Below, piece by piece: positions 52,562 to 61,430 of a stretch of DNA of 64,000 nt; positions within the stretch are counted from its first letter, which is position 1, and every line of letters starts with the position of its first letter. The DNA comes from Microbacterium keratanolyticum (GTDB lineage Bacteria > Actinomycetota > Actinomycetes > Actinomycetales > Microbacteriaceae): the NCBI RefSeq assembly GCF_016907255.1, contig NZ_JAFBBQ010000001.1, forward strand, positions 2,914,001-2,978,000, in the 5' to 3' direction. The notes under the pieces are model-generated. The model worked only from the letters and a program-made list of their open reading frames with translations, made no database searches and had not been told where the DNA came from. The translations under genes and the position numbers were made by a program.

Positions 52562-53166
52562 ACGCCGATGAGCTCTTCGGACTGGCCGAGATCCGAAGCC
52601 AGCAGATGCACGCCCGCGGTATCCGCGACGAACCGATGCACCGAGCCGTTGAGCAGTCGGCTGCCGTGGGCGGGGATCGTGCCCTTCGATGCATGATGCA
52701 CGAGCGATCGGATGAGTCCTCCGTGCGTCACCACGATGAGGCGCGGTGCGCGCGGGGCGGTCCGGGCACGGGCGCGACGAGCGATCTCGTCGAGCGCTGC
52801 GAGCGCACGCTCGCGCACCTCGTCGAAGCTCTCCGCTCCGGGAACCTCTGCGTGCCAGTCGCCGTAGCGATCGAGGAACTCCTGGACGAGGATCCCCTCC
52901 GCCTCGCCGAACGCTCGTTCGTGCAGGGTTGGCGCGATCACCGGCGCAGGGAGCGAGAGCTCGCTCGCGATGACCTCCGCGGTCTGCTGCGCCCGCAGCA
53001 GCGGACTTGTGATGACGGCATCGAACGTCTCGCCGCGAAGAGTGTCGGCGGCGCGACGTGCGTCAGCGAGACCCGTCTCATTGAGCGGGATGTCGGTCAG
53101 TCCCTGGATGCGGCGGTCGAAGTTCCAGGCCGTCTGGCCGTGGCGGACGAGAGCGAAGAAGGTCAC
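52558..53166 (-). CDS. Histidine phosphatase family protein
   Basis: Phosphoglycerate-mutase-like phosphatase of 202 residues. It has ALVRHGQTAWN (catalytic His near 9), SPLLRAQQTAEVI (Arg), ERAFGEAEG (Glu) and VVTHGGLIRSL (second His). Cofactor-dependent mutase activity is unlikely at this length; a broad phosphatase (GpmB/CobC-like) is more likely, with the substrate not known. It overlaps the sirtuin gene start/stop by four bases. Confidence 0.88.
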   Translation of the reverse strand: MTFFALVRHGQTAWNFDRRIQGLTDIPLNETGLADARRAADTLRGETFDAVITSPLLRAQQTAEVIASELSLPAPVIAPTLHERAFGEAEGILVQEFLDRYGDWHAEVPGAESFDEVRERALAALDEIARRARARTAPRAPRLIVVTHGGLIRSLVHHASKGTIPAHGSRLLNGSVHRFVADTAGVHLLASDLGQSEELIGV

Positions 53167-54026
53167 TCCTCGACCCTACCCAGGGCTGTCGGAGTGGACG
53201 ATGTGAGCGCCCGCGCCAACGCCGGGAGGACTTCACTCGTACCGGCCGCGATCGTCAGCGCCGCCCACGTGTCGACGCGCGTCGGCTCGTGGTTCACGAT
53301 CACGATCGGCAGGTCTCGACGGCGCGCCCGCTCGGCGAAGCGCACCCCGGAGTTGACGACCAGTGACGTCCCCGCGATGAGGAGCGCGTCGGACGCCCGG
53401 AGCAGCGACTCCGCCGTGCGGAAGCGAGAGAGCGGAATCGTCTCTCCGAAGAAGACTACGTCGGGTTTCAGCATGCCTCCGCAGACGGTGCACACCGGCA
53501 CCAGGAATCCGTCGGTGGCCTCGGGGACCACATCTCCGTCGGGACCCAGAGGGATGTCGTCCGCTGCGGCCAGCCACGGGTTTCTCGCGTCGATCTGCGC
53601 GGCGACACTCTCTCGATCGAACACCTGTCCGCACTGCAGGCAGTAGACGCGCCGGCCTGTGCCATGCAGTTCGATGACACGCTGGCTGCCGGCCTGCAGG
53701 TGCAGACCGTCGACGTTCTGCGTCATGACGCCGGTCACGGCACCTGCACGCTCGAGCTCTGCGAGCGCGCGGTGCCCCGCATTGGGGTGCACGGCGCTGA
53801 AGCGGCGCCAGCCGAGGTGGCCGCCCATCCAGTAGCGGCGACGCGCCGCATCCCCGCTCAGGAAGTCCTGTACGGTCATCGGACGGCGGGGGACTCCCGC
53901 GGCACCCCGATAGGTCGGGATGCCGGAGTCCGCGGAGATCCCGGCGCCCGTGAGCACCGCCGTGCGGCGATCGGCCAGCAGATCGACGGCGCGAGCGACC
54001 TGCTCATCGATGTCGACCGATTCCAT
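53163..54026 (-). CDS. Sir2-family NAD-dependent protein deacylase
   Basis: Sirtuin of 287 residues. The NAD motif [15 protein letters not shown] is near 41, and [13 protein letters not shown] and the catalytic His in ELHGTGR follow. A zinc ribbon has CLQCG and CTVCGG, and PDVVFFGE and TSLVVNSG complete the fold. The RxxxxY pair of desuccinylases (SIRT5-like) was not seen, so a deacetylase is likely. It is coupled with the histidine-phosphatase gene. Confidence 0.93.
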   Translation of the reverse strand: MESVDIDEQVARAVDLLADRRTAVLTGAGISADSGIPTYRGAAGVPRRPMTVQDFLSGDAARRRYWMGGHLGWRRFSAVHPNAGHRALAELERAGAVTGVMTQNVDGLHLQAGSQRVIELHGTGRRVYCLQCGQVFDRESVAAQIDARNPWLAAADDIPLGPDGDVVPEATDGFLVPVCTVCGGMLKPDVVFFGETIPLSRFRTAESLLRASDALLIAGTSLVVNSGVRFAERARRRDLPIVIVNHEPTRVDTWAALTIAAGTSEVLPALARALTSSTPTALGRVEE

Positions 54027-54146
54027 CGCGCGCCGCTCCCTCCGGTGCTCCGCACGTGCGCGCGGTGCACTCCAAGCCTAGGGCGGCATGGCAGAGTGGA
54101 GGCCGGTGTCGCAGAACCCACATCACCGCATCGCTGAGAGGTTTTC

Positions 54147-54953
54147 ATGCCCGTCGTCACCATCGAAGACCCGGACGATTCGCGTCTGGATGACTTCCGC
54201 AATCTCACCGACACGGCACTTCGGCTGCGCAGTGAGCATGTCGACGGGCTCTACATGGCGGAGTCGACCAAGGTCATCGCTCGCGCTGTCGCCGCAGGCC
54301 ACCGTCCGCGGGTGGTCATGGTCCAGGAGCGACGACTCGCTGATGTCCGCGAGATCGTCACAGATCCGCAGGTGCTCATCGCGGTCGTGCCGGATGCGGT
54401 CGCGGAAGCTGTCACGGGGTTCGATGTGCACCGAGGCGCGCTCGCGTCCATGCAGCGCCCCGCGTTGCCCAGCATCACCCAGGTGACGCAGGGCGCCCGA
54501 CTCATCCTGATCCTCGAGGATCTGATCGAGCATCAGAACGTCGGTGCGGCCTTTCGCGCCGCCGCCGCTCTCGGGGCGGATGCTGTACTGATCTCCGCAC
54601 GCTGCGCGGATCCGCTCTACCGGCGCAGCGTCCGGGTCAGCATGGGCACGGTCTTCCAGGTGCCGTGGAGCCGCTTCACGTCCTGGCAGGAGCTGCGGGA
54701 CGAGCTTCCCATGGTGCAGATCGCTGCCCTCGCGCTCCGGGAGGACGCGGTCACGCTGGAGGAGTACGCGCCTCAGCGGGCGGATCGGGTCGCCCTCGCG
54801 CTCGGCACCGAGGGAAACGGACTGAGTGCGGAGGCTCTCGACACGGCGGATGTGGTCGTGACCATTCCGATGTACGGCGGCGTGGACTCGCTCAACGTCG
54901 CCTCGGCGGGTGCGGTCGCGCTCTGGGCGCTGCGCCACCCGCCGGCGCCGTAG
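54147..54953 (+). CDS. TrmH/SpoU-family RNA 2'-O-methyltransferase
   Basis: A 268-residue knotted methyltransferase. The N-terminal substrate-binding part (SEHVDGLYMAESTKV) is followed by the SpoU domain with motif 1 VLLED-like LILILEDLIEHQNVGAAFR, motif 2 LALGTEGNGLSAEAL and motif 3 IPMYGGVDSLNVASA (catalytic Asn/Ser). Target RNA (rRNA or tRNA) cannot be told. The stop abuts the convergent SGNH-hydrolase stop with no gap. Confidence 0.92.
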   Translation: MPVVTIEDPDDSRLDDFRNLTDTALRLRSEHVDGLYMAESTKVIARAVAAGHRPRVVMVQERRLADVREIVTDPQVLIAVVPDAVAEAVTGFDVHRGALASMQRPALPSITQVTQGARLILILEDLIEHQNVGAAFRAAAALGADAVLISARCADPLYRRSVRVSMGTVFQVPWSRFTSWQELRDELPMVQIAALALREDAVTLEEYAPQRADRVALALGTEGNGLSAEALDTADVVVTIPMYGGVDSLNVASAGAVALWALRHPPAP

Positions 54954-55781
54954 TCAGTCCTGCTCGGGACGCAGCACGGGCATCGGGTCGGGACGTTTGG
55001 CCTCGACGAAGTCGCCCGACGACTGATGGCGGAGGCGTCGCAGCACCCACGGAACCAGGTGCTCACGCGCCCAGGCGACATCGTTGCCCCGCGCCTCGCG
55101 CCAGGTGCGCACGGGCAGCGGATCCGGAGCCATCGCCTGAAGATCATTGGGGACGTTGAGAGCACGCAGAACCATTCGCGCGACCTCGTGGTGTCCGAGA
55201 GCGTTGAGATGCAGACGGTCGTCCGCGAAGAACCGTGGATCCTGAATGACCTTGAGGCCCCACTGATCGGCCACGATGCAGTCGTGCCGGTCGGCGATCG
55301 CACGCACGTTCTCGTTGTAGATGGCGACCTTGCCGCGGAACGGGCGGAAGACCGGGGTGAAGCCCGTGTCGATCCCGGTGAAGAGCACGACCGCGGCGCC
55401 TGTGCGCGAGAGGCGCGTGACGGCGTCGTCGAGCATCGTCGCGATCTCGTCGGGGTCGGTTCCGGGGCGAATCACGTCGTTGCCCCCGGCACAGATCGAC
55501 ACGAGATCGGGGTTGAGGGCGACAGCCGGTTCGATCTGCTCGTCGCTGATCTGGCCGATCAGCTTTCCGCGCACGGCGAGGTTCGCATACGCGAAGTCGT
55601 CGACCTGTGACGCGAGCACCTCCGCGACGCGATCCGCCCATCCGCGCTGTCCGCCGGGGGCGGAGGGCTCGGGATCGCCGATTCCCTCGGTGAACGAGTC
55701 TCCGACGGCGACGAAGCGGCGCCACGGGTGCGGGGTGTCGTTCGCGACGAATGGGGTACGTGGTGCTTCCTGACCGGTCAT
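54954..55781 (-). CDS. SGNH/GDSL-type esterase
   Basis: A 275-residue GDSL hydrolase. Block I FVAVGDSFTEG (Ser near 29), block III CAGGNDVIRPG and the C-terminal DRLHLNALGHHEVA (Asp and His) are present. No signal peptide is visible, so it is probably cytoplasmic. The start ATG is preceded by GGAGG. A basic C-terminus follows the catalytic domain. Substrate unknown. Confidence 0.88.
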   Translation of the reverse strand: MTGQEAPRTPFVANDTPHPWRRFVAVGDSFTEGIGDPEPSAPGGQRGWADRVAEVLASQVDDFAYANLAVRGKLIGQISDEQIEPAVALNPDLVSICAGGNDVIRPGTDPDEIATMLDDAVTRLSRTGAAVVLFTGIDTGFTPVFRPFRGKVAIYNENVRAIADRHDCIVADQWGLKVIQDPRFFADDRLHLNALGHHEVARMVLRALNVPNDLQAMAPDPLPVRTWREARGNDVAWAREHLVPWVLRRLRHQSSGDFVEAKRPDPMPVLRPEQD

Positions 55782-55902
55782 CGGCAAGCCTCCTCGGGGC
55801 GTTTTCGCGGTGCGAGGGTGCCCGAACCGCGCCCACGAGCCTACCCTCTGGGGAGGGCCGCTCGACAGGTTCGTCGGTTGTCCGACGCCTCGTCTATCGT
55901 TG

Positions 55903-57648
55903 ATGACGATGCTTTCTCCGTCCTTCCCCCAGCGCGCCCCGTGGGGTACTGCAGACAAGCTGAGGGCCTGGCAGAGGGAAGCGCTCGATGCATACTTCCA
56001 GGCTGATCAGCGCGACTTTCTGGTCGCGGCGACCCCGGGTGCAGGAAAGACGACCTTCGCTCTGACCCTCGCGGTGGAGCTGCTCCGGATCGGCGAGGTC
56101 GACCGTGTGATCGTGGTCGCTCCGACCGAGCACCTCAAGACCCAGTGGGCGGACGCCGCGGCCCGTGTCCACATCCGCCTGGACCCGCGTTTCCGGAACA
56201 GCCATTCGATGCCCGCCCGGCAGTACCACGGCGTTGTCGTGACATATGCGCAGGTCGCAGCGAAGTCCTACGTCCACCGCGTTCTGACCGAATCCGCCAA
56301 GACGCTCGTGATCCTCGACGAGGTGCACCACGGTGGCGATGCACTGAGCTGGGGTGACGCGATCCGCGACGCCTACGGACCCGCGCGGCGTCGTCTGCTG
56401 CTGTCGGGAACGCCGTTCCGCAGTGACACCGCCCCCATTCCCTTCGTCGAGTATCTGCCCGACGAGTCCGGCGCACGCGTGTCGAGCACGGACTACCGTT
56501 ACGGCTACGGACGCGCACTCGCCGACGGCGTCGTGCGACCGGTGCTCTTCCACATGTACTCGGGCAAGATGCGCTGGCGCACGAGCGCGGGCGATGAGCT
56601 CGAGGCGCACCTCGGGCAGGACAACACGAAAGACGTCAACTCCCAGGCGTGGCGCACGGCGCTCGATCCGGCAGGGGAGTGGATGCCCGCGGTGCTCTCC
56701 GCCGCCGATCGACGTCTGACCGAGATCCGACACCATGTGCCCGATGCGGGTGGCCTGGTCATCGCTACCGACCAGACCGCTGCGCGCGCCTATGCCGTTC
56801 TGCTGCGCGAGCTGACGGGCGAACGGGCGACGGTCGTGCTCTCCGACGAGGCCGAGGCGTCGTCACGCATCGAGCAGTTCAGCGCGAACACGAGCCGCTG
56901 GATGGTCGCGGTGCGGATGGTGTCCGAAGGCGTCGATGTCCCGCGACTCGCGGTCGGCGTGTACGCGACCTCCTCCTCGACGCCGCTGTTCTTCGCGCAG
57001 GCCATCGGCCGCTTCGTGCGGGCCCGTCGTCGCGGTGAAGCCGCCAGCGTGTTCCTGCCCAACGTGCCGGTGCTGATGACGCTCGCGAACGAGATGGAGA
57101 AGCAGCGCGATCATGCGCTTGATCGTCAGACGAAGGATGACGACGGTCTCGAGGACTCGCTGCTGGACGCGGCCAATCGCGAGGACGACGCATCCGACGC
57201 CCTGACCGAGGAGTTCAGCTATCAGGCGATCTCCTCCCTGGCACACTTCGATCGTGTCGTCTTCGACGGCAAGGACTTCGGACAGCTCGCCGAACCGGGC
57301 ACGCCCGAAGAAGAGGAGTTCATCGGGTTCCCCGGTCTTCTTGAGCCGGAGCACGTCCACGAACTGCTCATGCAACGGCAGGCGCGACAGGGCAAGCTCC
57401 GCGCCGCCCGTGAGGCGACAGAACCGGCGCCGACGACGACCCTGCCCGAACCGCTGCACCGCACGCTGCGCGAGCAGCGGCAGCTGCTGAACAGTCTGGT
57501 CGGCGTCTACGCGCGGCAGACCGGCGATCCGCACGGGGCTGTCCACGCCGAGCTGCGTCGCCTCTGCGGCGGACCCGCCGTCGCACAGGCGACCGTCGCG
57601 CAGCTGCAGGCGCGAATCGACCTGCTCCGACGCCGCGTCCGCAGCTGA
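55903..57648 (+). CDS. DEAD/DEAH-box superfamily 2 helicase of unknown role
   Basis: A 581-residue SF2 helicase. It shows the Q-like ADKLRAWQREALDAYFQ, motif I ATPGAGKTTFAL, motif Ia APTEHLKTQW, motif II VILDEVHHGG, motif III LLLSGTPFRSD, motif V SEGVDVPRL and motif VI QAIGRFVRARRRGE. After the helicase core (about 1-400) comes a region of charged helices ending in an Arg-rich C-terminus (about 400-581). No nuclease or methylase domain was seen and no defence genes lie nearby. Two nearby ATGs (55903, 55909) are possible starts. Function not known; homologs appear common in Actinobacteria. Confidence 0.88.
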   Translation: MTMLSPSFPQRAPWGTADKLRAWQREALDAYFQADQRDFLVAATPGAGKTTFALTLAVELLRIGEVDRVIVVAPTEHLKTQWADAAARVHIRLDPRFRNSHSMPARQYHGVVVTYAQVAAKSYVHRVLTESAKTLVILDEVHHGGDALSWGDAIRDAYGPARRRLLLSGTPFRSDTAPIPFVEYLPDESGARVSSTDYRYGYGRALADGVVRPVLFHMYSGKMRWRTSAGDELEAHLGQDNTKDVNSQAWRTALDPAGEWMPAVLSAADRRLTEIRHHVPDAGGLVIATDQTAARAYAVLLRELTGERATVVLSDEAEASSRIEQFSANTSRWMVAVRMVSEGVDVPRLAVGVYATSSSTPLFFAQAIGRFVRARRRGEAASVFLPNVPVLMTLANEMEKQRDHALDRQTKDDDGLEDSLLDAANREDDASDALTEEFSYQAISSLAHFDRVVFDGKDFGQLAEPGTPEEEEFIGFPGLLEPEHVHELLMQRQARQGKLRAAREATEPAPTTTLPEPLHRTLREQRQLLNSLVGVYARQTGDPHGAVHAELRRLCGGPAVAQATVAQLQARIDLLRRRVRS

Positions 57649-57757
57649 TCGGCGGCTGCCTTCGGAACCCCGAAATGCTGGCAATCCGGGTGCGGATGGG
57701 GTCCTCGTGGTGAGCCTTCACTAGCGTGGAACAGTTGTCCGCTTCCTGGAGGTCCCG

Positions 57758-58849
57758 ATGAATCCCCCCGCCACCCCGACGCCTTCTGATCGGCGCCGCT
57801 GGGCACGCTACCTGGTCGAGGAGCGCGCCGAACGGCGCGTGTACGAGCGCCTCGCCGAGCGTCGCGAAGGTGAGGAGCGCGAGATCCTGCTCTCGCTCGC
57901 AGAGGCTGAGCGCCGTCACGAGCAGCACTGGCTCGAACTTCTCGGTGAGGAACCCGCGCGACTGCCGAAGGCGGGGCTCTCCTCTCGGGTGCTGGGGTGG
58001 ATGGCTGGCCGGTTCGGATCGATCTTTGTCCTCGCCCTGGCGCAGAGCGCGGAAGCCCGCTCTCCCTATGACGCCGAGATCTATGCCACTCCCGCGATGC
58101 GCGCCGATGAGAAGGTGCACTACGAGGTCGTGCGGGGATTGGCCGCCCGCGGGCGCCGACGACTCTCCGGCTCGTTCCGCGCCGCCGTCTTCGGTGCGAA
58201 CGACGGTCTGGTGAGCAACCTGGCACTCGTGATCGGCATCGGTGCGACGGGCGCGAGCTCCGCGTTCGTTCTGTTCAGTGGCATCGCAGGACTGCTGGCC
58301 GGCGCGCTCTCCATGGGCGCGGGCGAGTTCGTCTCGGTGCGCTCCCAGCGTGAGCTTCTCGCGGCGACGGAGGCCGATGGAGCGGCCGAACTGCGGGCGG
58401 GCGATCTCGACATCGACGAGAACGAACTCGCGCTCGTCTACCGGGCACGCGGCGACGATGAGACGCAGTCCCTCGAGCGTGCACGACGCGTCGTGGCGGC
58501 GGCCAAGGCCGGCGCGAGGAGGGCCGCGACAGGGCCCGTGCGCACGCACGGCGTCGGCGTGGCGGAGGTCGTCGGCAGCGACTGGGGCGCCGCAGCGTCG
58601 AGCTTCCTTCTTTTCGCATCCGGGGCGATCATCCCCGTGCTGCCGTGGATCTTCGGGTTGGAGGGCGCGACCGCTGTCATCCTGGCTCTCGTCCTCGTGA
58701 GCGTCGCTCTCCTGACGACGGGAGCGGCTGTCGGCATCCTCTCCGGCGGTCCGCCCTTGCAGCGTGCTCTGCGCCAGTTGGCGATCGGCTTGGGCGCGGC
58801 TCTCATCACCTACGGGCTGGGGCTGATCTTCGGCGTCGACGTCGCCTAG
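57758..58849 (+). CDS. Ferritin-like domain fused to VIT1/CCC1-type iron/manganese exporter
   Basis: A 363-residue fusion. Residues about 15-130 form a rubrerythrin/ferritin-like four-helix part with Glu/His residues (ERAERRVYERLAERREGEERE, AEAERRHEQHW, read in parts), which binds iron. Residues about 140-360 are a VIT1/CCC1 membrane domain with GANDGLVSNLALVIGIG and SMGAGEFVSVRSQRE and four to five helices. The same layout occurs in MbfA, which exports iron in alpha-proteobacteria. GGAGG precedes the ATG. It is separate from its neighbours. Confidence 0.9.
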   Translation: MNPPATPTPSDRRRWARYLVEERAERRVYERLAERREGEEREILLSLAEAERRHEQHWLELLGEEPARLPKAGLSSRVLGWMAGRFGSIFVLALAQSAEARSPYDAEIYATPAMRADEKVHYEVVRGLAARGRRRLSGSFRAAVFGANDGLVSNLALVIGIGATGASSAFVLFSGIAGLLAGALSMGAGEFVSVRSQRELLAATEADGAAELRAGDLDIDENELALVYRARGDDETQSLERARRVVAAAKAGARRAATGPVRTHGVGVAEVVGSDWGAAASSFLLFASGAIIPVLPWIFGLEGATAVILALVLVSVALLTTGAAVGILSGGPPLQRALRQLAIGLGAALITYGLGLIFGVDVA

Positions 58850-58900
58850 CCGCACAGACGCCGATAGTCTCGAAGCACGATCCGCGCGAGAGGGCACCCT

Positions 58901-59731
58901 GTGAGCACACGCACCGTCACCGTTCCGAATGATGCGTCGGCGGCTGTCATCGCCCGCAACGCTGTCACGGTCCTTGGCGCTGGGGACGGCCCCACTCTCG
59001 TCTTCGCTCATGGATACGGCAATGAGCAGTCCGCGTGGCGTCGTATCGCGGAGCGTTTAGCTGAGACGCACCGCGTCGTCCTCTTCGACTATGTCGGCTC
59101 GGGCCGCAGTGACCTGCGCGCGTACGACGAGAAGCGCTACGACTCGCTCGAGGGATACGCCGACGATCTGATCGAGGTGATGGACGCGGTCGAGGCGAAG
59201 GATGCTGTCCTCGTCGCGCACTCCGTCAGCGGCATGATCGGGGCCTTGGCCTCGATCCGTCGCCCGGACCTCTTCCGCCGCGTGATCATGATCTGTCCCT
59301 CGCCGCGCTACGTCGACGACGGCGACTACGTCGGAGGGTTCAGCCGTGAAGACGTGCTCGGTCTCCTCGGAGCGATCGAGGCGAACCAGCCCGCCTGGGC
59401 GGCCTCCCTCGCTCCGGCAGTGACCGCACGGGACGACCGCCCAGATGTCGTGGACCGCGTCCGCGGCTTCTTCGCCGCAACGCCCGAACGCGTCGCGGTG
59501 CACTTCGCGCGTGTGGTGTTCTTCAGCGACGTACGGCATCGTCTCCGCGAGGTCACCGTGCCCGTGACCATCGTCCAGTCCGAGGGAGACATCATCTGCC
59601 CGCCGCACATCGGCGGGTATCTGCGCGATCACATCCAGGGGAGTGAACTCGTGCAGCTCGAGACGGCCGGGCACTTCGTCCATCTGACGGAGCCCGATCT
59701 CGTGGTCGAGCTGATCCAGGATCGGCTGTGA
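58901..59731 (+). CDS. RsbQ-like alpha/beta hydrolase (sensor module partner)
   Basis: A 276-residue hydrolase of the RsbQ/KAI2/D14 type. The catalytic triad is Ser108 in AHSVSGM, Asp230 in EGDIICPP and His258 in TAGHFVHL; the spacing equals that of Bacillus RsbQ (Ser96/Asp219/His247). The lid motif YDSLEGYADDL is present. The gene overlaps by GTGA a PAS-GGDEF gene, as in the published RsbQ-PAS bipartite sensing modules. It probably makes or binds a small molecule that controls the PAS domain. Confidence 0.92.
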   Translation: MSTRTVTVPNDASAAVIARNAVTVLGAGDGPTLVFAHGYGNEQSAWRRIAERLAETHRVVLFDYVGSGRSDLRAYDEKRYDSLEGYADDLIEVMDAVEAKDAVLVAHSVSGMIGALASIRRPDLFRRVIMICPSPRYVDDGDYVGGFSREDVLGLLGAIEANQPAWAASLAPAVTARDDRPDVVDRVRGFFAATPERVAVHFARVVFFSDVRHRLREVTVPVTIVQSEGDIICPPHIGGYLRDHIQGSELVQLETAGHFVHLTEPDLVVELIQDRL

Positions 59732-61158
59732 CCGACGACCGCACTCAGGTAGGACTGTCGCATGACCTCCTGGATGCTGCGCCCGTCGCCATCCTCACGA
59801 TGGAGCTTCGGGGCACGATCCTCGCGCACAACGCTCCGACGGCGCGGTGGCTCGGAGACGATGAAGGCCTGATCGGCAGCAATCTCGTCGATCTGCTGAC
59901 GCCTGCTTCGCGCCTCCTCTACGAGACACAGGTGGTGCCGCGCCTGGTGGAAACAGGGCACGTACGGGCGCTCACACTGGAGGTACGCACACGTTCGGGG
60001 GAGAAGCGCCCCATGCTCGTCAACGCGAATCTCCGCCAGCGCGATACACCGACTCCGGTCGTCCACATCGCCGCGTTCGATGCGACCGCGCGGGTCGAGT
60101 TCGAGCAGGAACTCGTCCAGACCCGCCGTGAAGCCGCCGTCGCGCACCGCGCCCTGAGCTTGCTGCAGGAGGCGACGAGCCGGCTCGCGCTGGCGGGCGG
60201 AAGCGACGACCTCGGTGAGATTCTCGCTGACAGCGCCGGTACCGCCCTTCAGGCGCGGTGGACGGAGGTACGACTGCAGGAGAATACGGGCGGCGATGCT
60301 GTCGGCGCCGCGACGCTCCGACGGTGGGGGCAGGCGCCACCCAGCGTGGGAGTGGCGCCGGACGAGGCGTTCTCGTCAGACACTCTGATCTGCCGTGATC
60401 TCACCGAGATCGCGGCAGAGAAGCCCCAACGTGCAGCGGCCCTCACGAAGGATGGCGTGGAGGCACTCCTGGTCGTCCCGATCATGCGCGAGCGACAGGA
60501 CGGGCGCACCGTGCTGGGCGACATCCGCTGCTGGTTCGGGCGACCGCGCACTCTCGGAAGCGAAGAGGTGGAGACCCTGCACGCGTTGGCAGCGCAGGCA
60601 GAGCGCGTGCTGGATCACCTGCGCCTGCAGGACCGCTTGAGACACATCGCACTTCACGACGCTCTGACCGGGCTTCCGAATCGAATGCTGTTCCAAGACC
60701 GGCTCGCCGAGACTCTCGCGCACAGTGGGACGAGAGAGGAGCCCTGCGCGGTACTCTTCATCGATCTCGACGGCTTCAAGCAGATCAACGACGCACGCGG
60801 CCACGGGGTGGGGGACGAGGTGCTGCGCACCGTCAGCACGCGCTTGCGGAACGCATGCCGTCAGAGCGACGTCGTGGCGAGGCTCGGTGGAGACGAGTTT
60901 CTCATCCTGCTCGAGGATATGACGCTGGAGGATGCGCGGAGTCTGGCCGAGCGCGTGCGCGCCGCGGTGCGGATGCCCCTCGATGGTCCGGCCTCCGGTA
61001 TGCCGCTCTCGGCGAGCGTCGGCGTACTTGGCTGGAATCCGCGCGACGGTGTGCGCGCCCCGAGTGCGGCGGAGTTCATCGCTGCCGCGGACGCCCTCAT
61101 GTACGAGGTGAAACGCGATGGCAAGGACGGCGTGCTGGCCCGCGGATGGAGCGCCTAG
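59728..61158 (+). CDS. PAS-GAF-like-GGDEF diguanylate cyclase
   Basis: A cytoplasmic 476-residue protein. It has an N-terminal PAS domain (about 10-120), a GAF-like region (about 140-285) and a C-terminal GGDEF domain (about 300-470) with the active-site GGDEF at 387-391. The inhibitory-site RxxD is at 378-381, five residues before, so product feedback is likely. It makes cyclic di-GMP from GTP. There is no EAL domain. It is translationally coupled to the RsbQ-like hydrolase, whose product probably signals through the PAS domain. Start GTG. Confidence 0.93.
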   Translation: MTDDRTQVGLSHDLLDAAPVAILTMELRGTILAHNAPTARWLGDDEGLIGSNLVDLLTPASRLLYETQVVPRLVETGHVRALTLEVRTRSGEKRPMLVNANLRQRDTPTPVVHIAAFDATARVEFEQELVQTRREAAVAHRALSLLQEATSRLALAGGSDDLGEILADSAGTALQARWTEVRLQENTGGDAVGAATLRRWGQAPPSVGVAPDEAFSSDTLICRDLTEIAAEKPQRAAALTKDGVEALLVVPIMRERQDGRTVLGDIRCWFGRPRTLGSEEVETLHALAAQAERVLDHLRLQDRLRHIALHDALTGLPNRMLFQDRLAETLAHSGTREEPCAVLFIDLDGFKQINDARGHGVGDEVLRTVSTRLRNACRQSDVVARLGGDEFLILLEDMTLEDARSLAERVRAAVRMPLDGPASGMPLSASVGVLGWNPRDGVRAPSAAEFIAAADALMYEVKRDGKDGVLARGWSA

Positions 61159-61200
61159 GGACGAAAGCCTGTGCGAGACGAAGAGCCGACCGTGGAAACA

Positions 61201-61232
61201 GAGAAGGCCGGTTCTTTCGAACCGGCCTTCTC
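61201..61232. terminator. Terminator between diguanylate cyclase and tRNA-Leu
   Basis: A perfect 14-bp stem GAGAAGGCCGGTTC / GAACCGGCCTTCTC with loop TTTC. On the minus strand it follows tRNA-Leu, with TGTTTCC after the stem; on the plus strand it ends the cyclase gene. Confidence 0.9.
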
Positions 61233-61238
61233 GATCTG

Positions 61239-61321
61239 TGCGCGGAGGGGGACTTGAACCCCCACGCCCTTGCGAGCACTACGACCTCAACGTAGCGCGT
61301 CTACCATTCCGCCACCCGCGC
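61239..61321 (-). tRNA. tRNA-Leu (GAG)
   Basis: A class II tRNA of 83 bases with a long variable arm. Acceptor GCGCGGG pairs with TCCGCGC (one G-T pair). The anticodon stem CTACG/CGTAG encloses the loop TTGAGGT, giving anticodon GAG (complement at 61286-61288) for CUC codons. Discriminator A. The CCA end is not encoded. The T arm TTCAAGT is normal. Confidence 0.95.
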
Positions 61322-61430
61322 AGATCTTTTTCGTTGTTTCCAACGAAGATCGAGATTAGCACGATCTCCGAGGCCTCACGAACCGGGACGCACGCCCGGG
61401 CGCGTCGCCGCGATTCGATAGCCTGGGGTC

